A DNA stretch of 64,000 nucleotides from Planctomycetota bacterium. GTDB taxonomy: Bacteria > Planctomycetota > B15-G4 > JADJEK01. The notes beneath the pieces are model-generated. The model did not search any database. It saw only the letters and a program-made list of their open reading frames with translations, and was not told where the DNA came from. Of this stretch, positions 18,212 through 27,355 are shown piece after piece. The stretch covers positions 1,364,001 through 1,428,000 of the forward strand of contig JADJEK010000001.1 of assembly GCA_016709145.1 (NCBI GenBank), read 5' to 3'. The position numbers and the translations under genes were made by a program. Within the stretch, counting starts at the first letter, position 1. Each line of letters starts with the position of its first letter.

Positions 18212-18470
18212 AGTTGACCCCTTCTGGTCAGTTCCGCAGGTATGGCGGAGAGTACGCCGCGAGAGGGAATGGGCAAGGACGATTTGAATGGTGGGTCCGC
18301 TTTCGAGGGGGGCAGCAGAGCAGCCGGGCAGCGCGACTTGCGAAACGATTGGCGAGGTCTGCCTGAGGTCGTTCGCTCGACGACCTCCAGTGCGTTGGGG
18401 ATCATCAGCAGCCGAGACACCACTTGATCGCTCCCGGTCATCACCCCGCCTCCGTACACTCCGCGCCACG

Positions 18471-18971
18471 ATGACCAACGCACCTTCTTCGTCGCCTCGC
18501 GTCGGCGTGATCATGGGCAGCAAGTCCGATTGGGACACGATGCAGCACGCGGCCGACGTGCTCGCGCGCTTCGGCGTGGCCCACGAATGCACGGTCGTGT
18601 CCGCGCATCGGACGCCTCGGCTGATGGCCGAGTACGCGACGGCCGCGCGCGGTCGCGGGATCCAAGTGATCATCGCGGGAGCGGGCGGCGCTGCGCACTT
18701 GCCCGGCATGACCGCGGCACACACGACGCTGCCCGTGCTCGGCGTCCCGGTCGAGAGCAAGGCGCTGTCCGGCAAGGACTCGCTGCTGTCGATCGTGCAG
18801 ATGCCGGCGGGGATCCCGGTCGGGACGCTCGCGATCGGCAAGGCCGGCGCGACCAACGCGGCGTTGCTGGCGATCGCGATCCTCGCGCTGCAGGACGCGG
18901 CGCTCGCGCAGAAACTCGCGGACTACCGCGCCGCCGAAGAAGCGCGCGTGCGAGGCGAGACGCTGCCGTGA
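18471..18971 (+). CDS. purE: N5-carboxyaminoimidazole ribonucleotide mutase
   Basis: 166 aa. Converts N5-CAIR to CAIR in purine synthesis, cytoplasmic. Class I PurE hallmarks: VGVIMGSKSDWDTM near the N-terminus, the catalytic VSAHRTPRLM, IIAGAGGAAHLPGM and PVLGVPVESK, then VQMPAGIPVGTLAIG. Length is normal. ATG 18471 starts a frame with the usual short lead before the VGVIMGS strand. It overlaps purK by 4 bp, which supplies the N5-CAIR substrate, so the pair is translationally coupled. Confidence 0.97.
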   Translation: MTNAPSSSPRVGVIMGSKSDWDTMQHAADVLARFGVAHECTVVSAHRTPRLMAEYATAARGRGIQVIIAGAGGAAHLPGMTAAHTTLPVLGVPVESKALSGKDSLLSIVQMPAGIPVGTLAIGKAGATNAALLAIAILALQDAALAQKLADYRAAEEARVRGETLP

Positions 18972-20110
18972 CGAAGGTCATCGCGCCCGGCGGGCGACTC
19001 GGCGTGCTCGGTTCGGGCCAGCTCGGGCGCATGTTCGCGCTGGCGGCGCGGCGGCTCGGGTATCGCGTGATCGTCTATTCGCCCGATCAGGATTCACCGA
19101 CAGGCCAGGTCGCCGACACCGAGTTCACGGCGCGCTACGACGACCTCGAACGCGTGAAGGCGTTCGCGCGCACGGTCGACGTCGTGACCTTCGAGTTCGA
19201 GAACGTGCCGTTCCCGACCGCCGCCGCCTGCGCGCAGTTCGTGCCGGTGCGGCCGCGCGGCGAAGTCCTGCACATCACGCAGCAGCGATTGCGCGAGAAG
19301 ACGTACCTGCGCGAACAGGGCTTCCCGGTCACGCCGTTCGCGCGCGTGACTTCGCTGGCGGAACTCGAGGCGGCGATCGACGCGCTCGGGCTGCCCGCGG
19401 TGCTGAAGAGCGCGGATTTTGGCTACGACGGCAAGGGCCAGCGCAAGCTGCTCGCGCGCGCCGACGCGCCGGCCGCGTGGGCCGTGCTCGGCGTGAAGGA
19501 AGCGATCCTCGAAGGCTTCGTCGACTTCGCGCTCGAGGTCTCGGTGGTCGCGGCGCGCGGACTCGACGGGTCGTTCGCGGCATTCGACGTGTTCGAGAAC
19601 GCGCACGCGAACCACATCCTCGACGTCACCGTGTGCCCGGCGCGCATCGACCCGAAGCTGGCGCGCCAAGCGCTCGAACTCGCACGCGGCATCCTCGAGC
19701 GCCTCGACGTGGTCGGCGTGCTCTGCGTCGAGATGTTCGTGACGAAGTCCGGCGCGCTGCTCGTCAACGAACTCGCGCCGCGGCCACACAACTCGGGTCA
19801 CCTGACGTTCGACGCCAGCCTGACCAATCAATTCGAGCAGCAAGTGCGCGCCGTCTGCGGTTTGCCGCTCGGCAGCCCGCAGTCGCTCCGGCCCGCCGCG
19901 ATGATGAATCTGCTCGGCGACGTGTGGGCGAACGGCGAACCCCACTGGGCCGCCGCACTTGAATTGCCGAACGTGAAGCTCCACCTCTACGGGAAGTCCG
20001 ATCCGCGCCCGGGCCGCAAGATGGGACATCTGACGGCGCTAGCCGACACCGTCGACGAAGCCGAGCGCGCGGTCCGCGAGGCGCGAGCTCGGCTCGTGCG
20101 GTGCGGGTGA
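18968..20110 (+). CDS. purK: N5-carboxyaminoimidazole ribonucleotide synthase
   Basis: 380 aa. ATP-dependent carboxylation of AIR, the step before PurE. GTG 18968 in a GTGA overlap with purE gives VTKVIAPGGRLGVLGSGQLGRMFALAA, the normal PurK N-terminus. ATP-grasp features: AVLKSADFGYDGKGQ, EGFVDFALEVSVVAARG and, in the last third, LLVNELAPRPHNSGHLTFDA, where Glu, Arg and Asn bind metal-ATP. Full length for the family. Confidence 0.97.
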   Translation: MTKVIAPGGRLGVLGSGQLGRMFALAARRLGYRVIVYSPDQDSPTGQVADTEFTARYDDLERVKAFARTVDVVTFEFENVPFPTAAACAQFVPVRPRGEVLHITQQRLREKTYLREQGFPVTPFARVTSLAELEAAIDALGLPAVLKSADFGYDGKGQRKLLARADAPAAWAVLGVKEAILEGFVDFALEVSVVAARGLDGSFAAFDVFENAHANHILDVTVCPARIDPKLARQALELARGILERLDVVGVLCVEMFVTKSGALLVNELAPRPHNSGHLTFDASLTNQFEQQVRAVCGLPLGSPQSLRPAAMMNLLGDVWANGEPHWAAALELPNVKLHLYGKSDPRPGRKMGHLTALADTVDEAERAVREARARLVRCG

Positions 20111-20235
20111 AAGGGACGCGCGTCGCGATCGGGCTGCTTGCCCGCTCCGCCGGCGTCGGTTACCGCGCAGCGGGGTGATCGCACTCCGATCCTGCCGGAC
20201 GGTCGATCCCCGTGGAGATCGCAACGCGGACTTGG

Positions 20236-21147
20236 ATGCGAATCGCGGCCGTTCTTGCAGCATGCGTGGGGAGCCGAGCCGCCGCCGCCGTGATCGTCGT
20301 CGCCGGATCGATCGGCCCGGGCATCGACCAGACGTCCCTGCAGACCGCGATCGGAGTGGCGCAGAGCGGCGACATCATCCTGCTGAAGCCCAGCACCTAC
20401 GGTCCGGCGTTGATCCAAGGCAAGTCGCTGACGATCGCGAAGTACGGCGATTTCGTCCAAGTCGGCGGACTCATCGTGCAGAACCTCGCCGCGGACCAGC
20501 GGGTCGTGCTGCGCGAACTCACGCTGACGCACATCGTCGTGACGCCGCCGCCGATCGTGTTCCTGCCACCCTTGCAGGTGCGTACGTGCGCGGGTGCCGT
20601 TTCGGTCGAAGGTTGTGAACTCGACTACTACTCGGCGCTCGGACCGGACCGGACCGCTGCCGTCGTCACGCAGTCGGAGCGCGTCGTGTTCAGCCAGTGT
20701 TCACTGACGGGCGGCGAGGGATCGCCGACCTTGTTCGACCCCTTCGTCGGCGGTGTGCCGGGGGGCGAGGCTTTGCGCGTGGTCGACTCGAAGGTCTGGC
20801 TGCACGGCTCGACGTGCCGCGGCGGCGACGGCGGGCTCGCGGTCGACGACGAGATGTCGCCGACCAGCGGCGGGGATGGCATCCGCGCGCAGAACTCGTG
20901 GGTGTGGGTGTTCGGCTTCGTCGGGGTCCCGCTGGTCCTCGGCATGCTCCAGGTGGGGCCGCCGGCCGTGCTCGTGGGTCTCGGGACGTTGCCGGCCAAC
21001 GGCGCGGTCGAGTTCGACGCCAATGCCGGCCATCTTCCGCCGGGAGTCGACGGCTTGGCCGCAACCGCCCAGGTCCACGTCGCCGGCCAGACGATCTTGC
21101 CGGCGTCCCTGTCGAACCCGGCGACCTGCGTGATCGTGAACCCGTGA
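20236..21147 (+). CDS. Exported beta-rich protein, possibly a short beta-helix
   Basis: About 303 aa from ATG 20236, which opens a signal peptide (MRIAAVLAACVGSRAAAA); a GTG at 20212 is the alternative and neither has a good ribosome site. The body (QTAIGVAQSGDIILLKPSTYGPALIQGKSLTI...) is the start of a parallel beta-helix, as in pectate-lyase-like folds, with later rungs VSVEGCELDYYS, VVFSQCSLTGGEG, LRVVDSKVWLHGS. A weak C-terminal domain ends in VIVNP. Function unknown; exported. It stands alone between purK and rimO. Confidence 0.7.
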   Translation: MRIAAVLAACVGSRAAAAVIVVAGSIGPGIDQTSLQTAIGVAQSGDIILLKPSTYGPALIQGKSLTIAKYGDFVQVGGLIVQNLAADQRVVLRELTLTHIVVTPPPIVFLPPLQVRTCAGAVSVEGCELDYYSALGPDRTAAVVTQSERVVFSQCSLTGGEGSPTLFDPFVGGVPGGEALRVVDSKVWLHGSTCRGGDGGLAVDDEMSPTSGGDGIRAQNSWVWVFGFVGVPLVLGMLQVGPPAVLVGLGTLPANGAVEFDANAGHLPPGVDGLAATAQVHVAGQTILPASLSNPATCVIVNP

Positions 21148-21278
21148 GCGGGCCGATCGGCGCAACGCGGGCGACGACTCGACGGAAGCACGACTAGGAC
21201 GGGGGCGGACGGCGCGGAACTGTTTAGGCTCTTGCCGCTTTCCGACTCGATCCCACCTTTCGAGGTTCCGCCGCACCC

Positions 21279-22688
21279 GTGTCCCGTCCGCCGTCGCGTC
21301 CCATCAAGGTTTCGCTCGTCTCGCTCGGCTGTCCGAAGAACCTCGTCGACTCCGAGGTCATGGTCGGCAAGCTGACCGGCGGCGCGTTCGAACTGCAGTC
21401 GGCTCCGGAAGGTTCGGACGTCGTCGTCGTGAACACCTGCGGGTTCATCGACGCGGCGAAGGAAGAGTCGATCGACACCATCTGCGAGATGCTCGACCTG
21501 AAGGCGCAAGGCGCCGTCAAGGGCGTCGTCGTCGCGGGATGCATGGTGCGCCGCTACGGCTCCGAGATGCAGCAGGAGCTGCCGGACGTCGACGCGTTCC
21601 TCGACATCTCGGACTACAGCGACGCGCCGCGCGTGTTCAAAACGATCCACGCGCGCACCAGCGGCGAGACATCGCCCGCGCGCGCCGAGTCGATCGCGCC
21701 GTTCGTCGGCGGCGGCGCGGACAAGTCGCCGACGGCCGACCTCGGTCGCTCGCTGCTGACGCTGCCGCACACCGCGTACTTGCGCGTGTCCGAGGGCTGC
21801 GATCGCAAGTGCGCGTTCTGCGCGATCCCGCTGATCCGCGGCACGCAGAAGAGCAAGCCGATCGACGTGCTCGTCAAGGAAGCGAAGCGCCTCGCGGCCG
21901 CCGGCGTGAAGGAACTCTCGCTGGTCGGCGAGGAGACGACGGCGTACGGCTCCGACCTCGACATGCCGTACGGCGAAGGCATCGCGCCGCTGTTGCGCGC
22001 GCTGTCGAAGGTGAAGGGCATCGAGTGGATCCGGCTGCTGTACGCGCATCCGGGTTCGTTCAAGCGCTCGCTGATCGACGAGATCCGCGACAACCCGAAG
22101 GTCGCGAAGTACGTCGACATGCCGATCCAACACGGCGACGACGAGATCCTGAAGCGCATGAAGCGCGGCACGCCGGCCGGCAAGATCCGCGATCTCGTTG
22201 CGACGCTGCGCGCCGAGATCCCCGGCATCACGCTGCGCACGACGATCCTCGTCGGCTTCCCCGGCGAGACCGACACGCGCTTCGAACACCTGATGGACAC
22301 GTTGCGCGCGACGCGATTCGAGCGCGTCGGCTGCTTCACGTATTCGCGCGAGGAAGGCACGTCGAGCTACGACCTCACCGGTCGCGTGTCGGGCAAGGTC
22401 GCGGCCGAACGGCGCCGCAAGGTCATGCTGCTGTCGCGCAAGATCACGAAGGAGCGCAACAAGGCGCTCCTCGGCACGACGATCCGTGTGCTGCTCGATG
22501 CCGTCGACGGTGATCGCGCGGTCGGTCGCAGCGAAGGCGACGCGCCGCAGATCGATTGCCGCGTCCACGTGCGCGCACCGGCGGGGATCACGCTCGAGGC
22601 CGGCGCGTTCATCGACGTCCGCGTCGACGGCGTGCTCGGCTACGACCTGAAGGGCACGGCCTGCGTCGGCGCGGGAGTCCCCGCTTGA
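21279..22688 (+). CDS. rimO: Ribosomal protein S12 methylthiotransferase
   Basis: 469 aa. Adds a methylthio group to the conserved Asp of ribosomal protein S12. N-terminal domain has Cys18, 54 and 88 (SLGCPKN, NTCGFID, VAGCM) for one iron-sulphur cluster; the radical-SAM core carries CDRKCAFC (174-181); a TRAM domain closes the protein. SLGCPKN and VSEGCDRKCAFCAIP separate RimO from MiaB. First gene of a rimO-pgsA-pgpA run; pgsA overlaps its stop. Confidence 0.97.
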   Translation: MSRPPSRPIKVSLVSLGCPKNLVDSEVMVGKLTGGAFELQSAPEGSDVVVVNTCGFIDAAKEESIDTICEMLDLKAQGAVKGVVVAGCMVRRYGSEMQQELPDVDAFLDISDYSDAPRVFKTIHARTSGETSPARAESIAPFVGGGADKSPTADLGRSLLTLPHTAYLRVSEGCDRKCAFCAIPLIRGTQKSKPIDVLVKEAKRLAAAGVKELSLVGEETTAYGSDLDMPYGEGIAPLLRALSKVKGIEWIRLLYAHPGSFKRSLIDEIRDNPKVAKYVDMPIQHGDDEILKRMKRGTPAGKIRDLVATLRAEIPGITLRTTILVGFPGETDTRFEHLMDTLRATRFERVGCFTYSREEGTSSYDLTGRVSGKVAAERRRKVMLLSRKITKERNKALLGTTIRVLLDAVDGDRAVGRSEGDAPQIDCRVHVRAPAGITLEAGAFIDVRVDGVLGYDLKGTACVGAGVPA

Positions 22689-23284
22689 ACGTCGCGAACC
22701 AGATCACGGTCGGCCGCCTCGGCCTCTCGATCGTGCTGTTCGTGTTGATGGCCTTCCTCGACGACACGCTGACGCCGGGTCCGTGGCTGCTGTTCGCGGG
22801 CATGACGCTGTTCATCACGATCGTCGTGACCGACGCGCTGGATGGCTACTACGCCCGCAAGCTGCATCAGATCTCCGACTTCGGCCGCATCGCCGATCCC
22901 GCCGTCGACAAGATCACGGTCTGCGGGACGCTCGTCTTCCTCGCGGCGGCGCCGTGGGCGCGTCCCGTGCTCGATCCGTGGATGGTCGCCGTGATCCTGA
23001 GCCGTGAGTTCGTCATCAACGGACTGCGCAGCTTCCTCGAGTCGAAGGGCATGTCGTTCGGCGCCGACTGGGGCGGCAAGGCCAAGATGATCCAGCAGTG
23101 CATCGCGGTGCCTGCCGTGTTCTTCTTCAAGCTGATCGAGCAATGGTGCGCCGGCATCGATTGGGCCGTGTCGACGACGCTGATGTTCGCGCACGTGAAC
23201 GTGTGGATCATGGTGCTGCTGACCGTCGGGACCGGCGTGTCGTACATCCACAAGGGCGCGCGTCTGTTGCGCCAGCAGGTCTGA
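22685..23284 (+). CDS. pgsA: CDP-diacylglycerol-glycerol-3-phosphate 3-phosphatidyltransferase
   Basis: 199 aa. Makes phosphatidylglycerophosphate at the inner membrane. The TTG at 22685, overlapping the rimO stop (TTGA), gives the usual LNVANQITVGRLG start. The CDP-alcohol phosphotransferase motif is complete: DALDGYYAR, eight residues, G, three, D, three, D (DFGRIADPAVDK). Four to five hydrophobic helices. Its product is the substrate of the PgpA encoded 1 nt downstream. Confidence 0.96.
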   Translation: MNVANQITVGRLGLSIVLFVLMAFLDDTLTPGPWLLFAGMTLFITIVVTDALDGYYARKLHQISDFGRIADPAVDKITVCGTLVFLAAAPWARPVLDPWMVAVILSREFVINGLRSFLESKGMSFGADWGGKAKMIQQCIAVPAVFFFKLIEQWCAGIDWAVSTTLMFAHVNVWIMVLLTVGTGVSYIHKGARLLRQQV

Positions 23285-23285
23285 G

Positions 23286-23760
23286 ATGGGGGAGCGTTCG
23301 CTCGCCGATCGCGCGGCCTTCGTGCTCGGGACCGGATTCGGATCGGGGCTCGCGCCGTTCGCGCCGGGCACGTTCGGGACCGCGCTCGCCGCGGCGATCG
23401 TGTACGGCTTGACCTTCACGAGCCTGCCAGCGCATTGGACGCTGCTCGCGCTCGCGCTCGCGACGACGCTCGCGTGCATTCCGATCGGCGACCGCTTCGA
23501 GACGTTGGTCGGCGGCAAGGACCCGCAGCGCTTCGTGCTCGACGAGTTCGCCGGCTTCTTCATCGCGACCGCGACGCTGACGCCGGCGTGGCCGACGCCG
23601 CGCGAGCTGCTCGTGGCGTTCGTGTTGTTCCGCTTGTTCGACGTCACGAAGCCTCCGCCCGCGCGCAAGCTGCAAGACCTGCGCGGGGGCTTCGGCATCG
23701 TGATCGACGACGTGATCGCGGGGATCTACGCGCTCGTCGGCGTGCTCGTCTTCCGCGACG

Positions 23761-23783
<23 letters not shown>
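23286..23783 (+). CDS. pgpA: Phosphatidylglycerophosphatase A
   Basis: 165 aa. Removes the phosphate from phosphatidylglycerophosphate, completing phosphatidylglycerol synthesis begun by PgsA. Typical PgpA phrases: GTGFGSGLAPFAPGTFG near the N-terminus, PQRFVLDEFAGFFIA with the catalytic acidic residues, FVLFRLFDVTKPPPAR, and GGFGIVIDDVIAGIYA. Starts 1 nt after pgsA and overlaps the convergent FMN-protein gene by 23 bp. Confidence 0.96.
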
Positions 23784-24363
<580 letters not shown>

Positions 24364-24471
24364 GGGATCACTCCGAGTGAAAACGCGGGGGACGAAGGAA
24401 GAAGCGCGCGAGCGGCAGGTGCTTGAGGGAGGGACGGACCCGCCCGCGCGCTTCCAAGTTCCAGGACCGGA

Positions 24472-24846
24472 TCAGAACGACAGAGGGATCCAACCGTCGG
24501 CGATCGCGGCGCGCAGGCTCGCGACACCGGACGTTCCCGCGAGCTCGTGGTCCTTCAACAGCGGGACGCCGCAGGCTTCGACCGCCTTCGTCGCGCCGAA
24601 CACTTCGGCGCAACCGCACGACGCACCCTTCACGAGTTCACGCACGGACTGGAACAGCGCACGCGCCGGGTGACCGAGCTTCGTCAATTCGCCGGGCCAG
24701 CGCGTGCCGGCGCCGGAGAAGACGATCTGGACCTCGTCGCCGAGTTCCTTGGCTTCGGCTGCGAGCGACAGCGCGTTGAACAAGCGACCGAGCGCTTCGT
24801 CGCCACCGTGGGTCGGGTCGGAGAGGATCGTGATCGCGAGCTTCAC
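24472..24846 (-). CDS. DsrE-family protein
   Basis: 124 aa from a GTG at 24846 that overlaps the stop of the AhpD-like gene. The DsrE/DsrF fold is recognisable: VKLAITILSDPTHGGDEALGRLFNALSLAAEAKELGDEVQIVFSGAGTRW, then FGATKAVEACGVPLL with one Cys at the place often active in the family, and two more Cys in KGASCGCAEVF. DsrE-like proteins shuttle sulphur or persulphide. Coupling to a CxxC peroxidase-like protein suggests a thiol or sulphur stress role; substrate unknown. Confidence 0.85.
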   Translation of the reverse strand: MKLAITILSDPTHGGDEALGRLFNALSLAAEAKELGDEVQIVFSGAGTRWPGELTKLGHPARALFQSVRELVKGASCGCAEVFGATKAVEACGVPLLKDHELAGTSGVASLRAAIADGWIPLSF

Positions 24847-25430
24847 GACGCACTCCCGCAGTCGGTGCTGGTGCATGCCTTCGCCGTCGGAGCGCCGAGC
24901 GGCGCGACTTCGGGGAAGTCGATCGGCGTGGCCGCGACGTGGTTGAAGTAGTTCGTGAACACGTTCAAAGCGACGGCGCCGATCACTTCGACGAGTTCCG
25001 CGTCGCTGATGCCGGCCTGACGTGCGAGCCGCAGGTCCGCGTCGCGGAGTTCGCCGCGGCGCAGCACGAGTTCGCGAGCGAGTGCGAGCAGCGCCGCGAT
25101 CTTCGGGTCGTCCGACTGGCCGTGACGCGCGTGCTCGAGTTCGACCGTCGGCGCGCCGAGCATGCCGCCGATCGCGGTGTGCGCGGCGAGGCAGTAGGCG
25201 CAGCCGTTGACCTCCGCGACCTGCAGCGCGATCAACTCCCGCACACGAGCCGGGAGGACTCCGCCGCCGAGTGCGCCGGAGAAGTCGAGGTACGCCTTCA
25301 ACGCGGCGGGCGATTGTGCGAGCCCACGCATCATGTTGGGCACGAAGCCGAGCTTGCTCTGGATGGCGGTCAGCAGGTCCTTGGCCTTGCCGGCGGCGGT
25401 GGTGGGGTCGACGAGAGCGATGCGAACCAT
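24843..25430 (-). CDS. Carboxymuconolactone decarboxylase / AhpD-like protein
   Basis: 195 aa from ATG 25430 (GAGG 5 nt upstream). The signature EVNGCAYCLAAHTAIGG carries the redox Cys pair and the Glu/His of the AhpD proton relay; preceded by LPARVRELIALQV. Alkylhydroperoxidase activity with a thiol reductant is the usual role of this type. The tail (ACTSTDCGSAS) holds two further Cys. Transcribed away from the sigma-54 activator gene across a 217-bp region containing candidate enhancer sites; first gene of a pair with the DsrE gene. Confidence 0.9.
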   Translation of the reverse strand: MVRIALVDPTTAAGKAKDLLTAIQSKLGFVPNMMRGLAQSPAALKAYLDFSGALGGGVLPARVRELIALQVAEVNGCAYCLAAHTAIGGMLGAPTVELEHARHGQSDDPKIAALLALARELVLRRGELRDADLRLARQAGISDAELVEVIGAVALNVFTNYFNHVAATPIDFPEVAPLGAPTAKACTSTDCGSAS

Positions 25431-25483
25431 GGGAAACCTCGGGGGTTGGAGAAGGATCGAATTCACGAACCGAGCAACGACAG

Positions 25484-25500
25484 TTCACCCGGCGTGCCAG
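25484..25500 (-). promoter_or_regulatory. Possible sigma-54 promoter of the AhpD/DsrE pair
   Basis: On the minus strand CTGGCACG matches the -24 element exactly. At the right distance the -12 element reads GTGAA rather than TTGCA, so only the first G of the GC pair is kept. It would start transcription about 40 nt before ATG 25430. Its value comes from lying between the enhancer-like sites and the operon. Confidence 0.4.
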
Positions 25501-25580
25501 ACCACGCTCCGGTCCCTCCGAACGCCATAAAGCCATGTGGAACCTGGCGTCACGCCGATTCGACATGGCCATCTAGCAAC

Positions 25581-25635
25581 TCACGAAAGCTCGTGACTCA
25601 CGAAAGTCCGTGAATCAGCTCACGAACTCTCGTGT
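25581..25635. promoter_or_regulatory. Three inverted-repeat sites, candidate enhancer for the adjacent sigma-54 activator
   Basis: TCACGAAAGCTCGTGA at 25581-25596 (perfect TCACGA-N4-TCGTGA), TCACGAAAGTCCGTGA at 25598-25613 and TCACGAACTCTCGTGT at 25620-25635. A further half-site TCACGAA is at 25463. They lie 80-135 bp upstream of the possible sigma-54 promoter and just before the activator gene, so they can serve both as enhancer and as autoregulatory site. NorR-type activators also use three sites. Confidence 0.7.
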
Positions 25636-25647
25636 AGCCTCCGCCGC

Positions 25648-27228
25648 ATGAACCTCGAGGCCATGCAAGGACTGATGCTCGCGATCGCGGGCGCGGACTC
25701 GACCGACGACGTGCTTAGGCGGGTCGTCGACGGGATCGCCGCATGCGAGACCGTTGCGCTGTGCCGCATCTGGCTGGTGCGGACCGCGGACGATGCGCAT
25801 GGCGAAACGAGGTGGCTGCAACTCGCGGCCAGCGCGGGCAACCTGCGCGATCCGCAGGCGAATCCGCGCCGACTCGACGGTCGCTTCTCCCGCTTCGAGA
25901 TCGGTGATCGCAAGGTCGGCCGCGTTGCGGCTCAGGGCACCGGCGTCCTGTTGGCGAACGTCGCGGACGATCCGCGCTGGATCGCGGACCCCGAGTGGAT
26001 CGCCGCCGAAGGCATCGTGTCGTTCGCGGCGCAGCCATTGGTCGCGCGGGGTGCGACGCTGGGCGTGCTCGCGCTGTTCGACCGAACGCGCTTGCCGGAC
26101 GCCGACTTCCGCTGGCTGCGCACCTTCGCCGACCACGCCGCGGTGTCGATCGCGAGTGCGCGCGCGTACGAGGAGATCGAGCGCCTGCACCGCCAGCTCG
26201 AGCTCGAGAACGAGTACCTGCGCACCGAGGTGACCGAGCCGTTCTCGGACATCCACGGCAGTTCACCGGCGCTGCAGAAGGTGCTGCGCCAGGTCGAGAT
26301 GGTTGCGCCGACCGACGCGACGGTGCTGATCCTCGGCGAGTCCGGCGTGGGCAAGGAACTCGTCGCACGCGCGATCCACGAGCGCAGCGCGCGCCGCGAT
26401 CGGCCGCTGATCAAGGTCAATTGCGGTTCGATCCCCGGCGAACTGTTCGAAAGCGAGTTCTTCGGCCACGTGAAGGGTTCGTTCACGGGGGCCGTGCGCG
26501 ATCGCGTTGGACGCTTCGAGTTGGCGAACGGCGGCAGTCTGTTCCTCGACGAGATCGGCGAGATCCCGCTCGTGCACCAGTCCAAGCTGTTACGCGTGCT
26601 GCAAGAAGGCACGTTCGAACGCGTCGGCGAAGAGAAGACGCGCCGCGCCGACGTCCGCGTGATCGCGGCGACGAACCGCGATCTGGCCGTCGAATCGAAC
26701 GCGGGCCGATTCCGCTCCGACCTCTACTACCGGCTCAGCGTGTTCCCGATCGAAGTTCCGCCACTGCGCGAACGACGTGAGGACGTCGCGCAGCTCGCGG
26801 CGCATTTCATCGAGCGCTCGGCGCGGTCGTTGAACCTGCGCAAGCCGAAGCTGACGCGTGCGCAGGCCGAGCAGCTCGAAGCCTATGCATGGCCCGGCAA
26901 CGTGCGGGAACTCGGCCACGTCATCGAGCGCGCGATGATCCTGGCTCGCGGCGGTCCCCTTCAGTTCCCGGAATTGGGGCCCTCCGACGGGGTCTTGCGG
27001 CGTGGGTCGGTCGTGCGCGATCCGCCGATGCCGGCCGCCGAACTCCCGACCCTCGCGGACCTTCGGGCTCGCGAGCGTGAGGTGATCGAAGCCGCGCTCG
27101 CCCGGGCTGGCGGCAAGGTGGCGGGCAAAAGCGGCGCCGCGGCGCTGCTCGGGGTGCCCGCGACCACGCTCGAATCGAAGCTGCGTGCCCTGGGGCTCAA
27201 GCCCGCACGTCGCACCGTGCCGCGATGA
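25648..27228 (+). CDS. Sigma-54-dependent activator with N-terminal GAF domain (NorR-like)
   Basis: 526 aa. Residues about 15-175 form a GAF sensor domain. A short coiled linker (176-198) leads to the AAA+ domain: Walker A GESGVGKE (230-237), GSFTGA loop (277-282, Ser in place of the usual first Ala; this loop contacts sigma-54), Walker B FLDEIGE (299-305), VRVIAATNRDL, FRSDLYYRLSVFPI and AYAWPGNVREL. The C-terminal 45 residues are a FIS-like helix-turn-helix (GKSGAAALLGVPATTLESKLRALG). Layout equals NorR and relatives that sense nitric oxide or other small molecules, but which ligand binds cannot be read here. Divergent from the AhpD/DsrE pair. Confidence 0.92.
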   Translation: MNLEAMQGLMLAIAGADSTDDVLRRVVDGIAACETVALCRIWLVRTADDAHGETRWLQLAASAGNLRDPQANPRRLDGRFSRFEIGDRKVGRVAAQGTGVLLANVADDPRWIADPEWIAAEGIVSFAAQPLVARGATLGVLALFDRTRLPDADFRWLRTFADHAAVSIASARAYEEIERLHRQLELENEYLRTEVTEPFSDIHGSSPALQKVLRQVEMVAPTDATVLILGESGVGKELVARAIHERSARRDRPLIKVNCGSIPGELFESEFFGHVKGSFTGAVRDRVGRFELANGGSLFLDEIGEIPLVHQSKLLRVLQEGTFERVGEEKTRRADVRVIAATNRDLAVESNAGRFRSDLYYRLSVFPIEVPPLRERREDVAQLAAHFIERSARSLNLRKPKLTRAQAEQLEAYAWPGNVRELGHVIERAMILARGGPLQFPELGPSDGVLRRGSVVRDPPMPAAELPTLADLRAREREVIEAALARAGGKVAGKSGAAALLGVPATTLESKLRALGLKPARRTVPR

Positions 27229-27355
27229 TCGCTCGCGCGGAGCGTTCGATATCATCCGCGCCGTCCGCGGCACCCACGCACGCATCCCCCTTCCGGATGC
27301 TCTGGCGCATCGCGCTTGCCGGCGCGAGAACGCCCCCGATGGACGACGAGGTCGC

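Noticed and set aside
20628..22568. 646-codon minus-strand frame
   Set aside because: Antisense to rimO and the preceding exported-protein gene.
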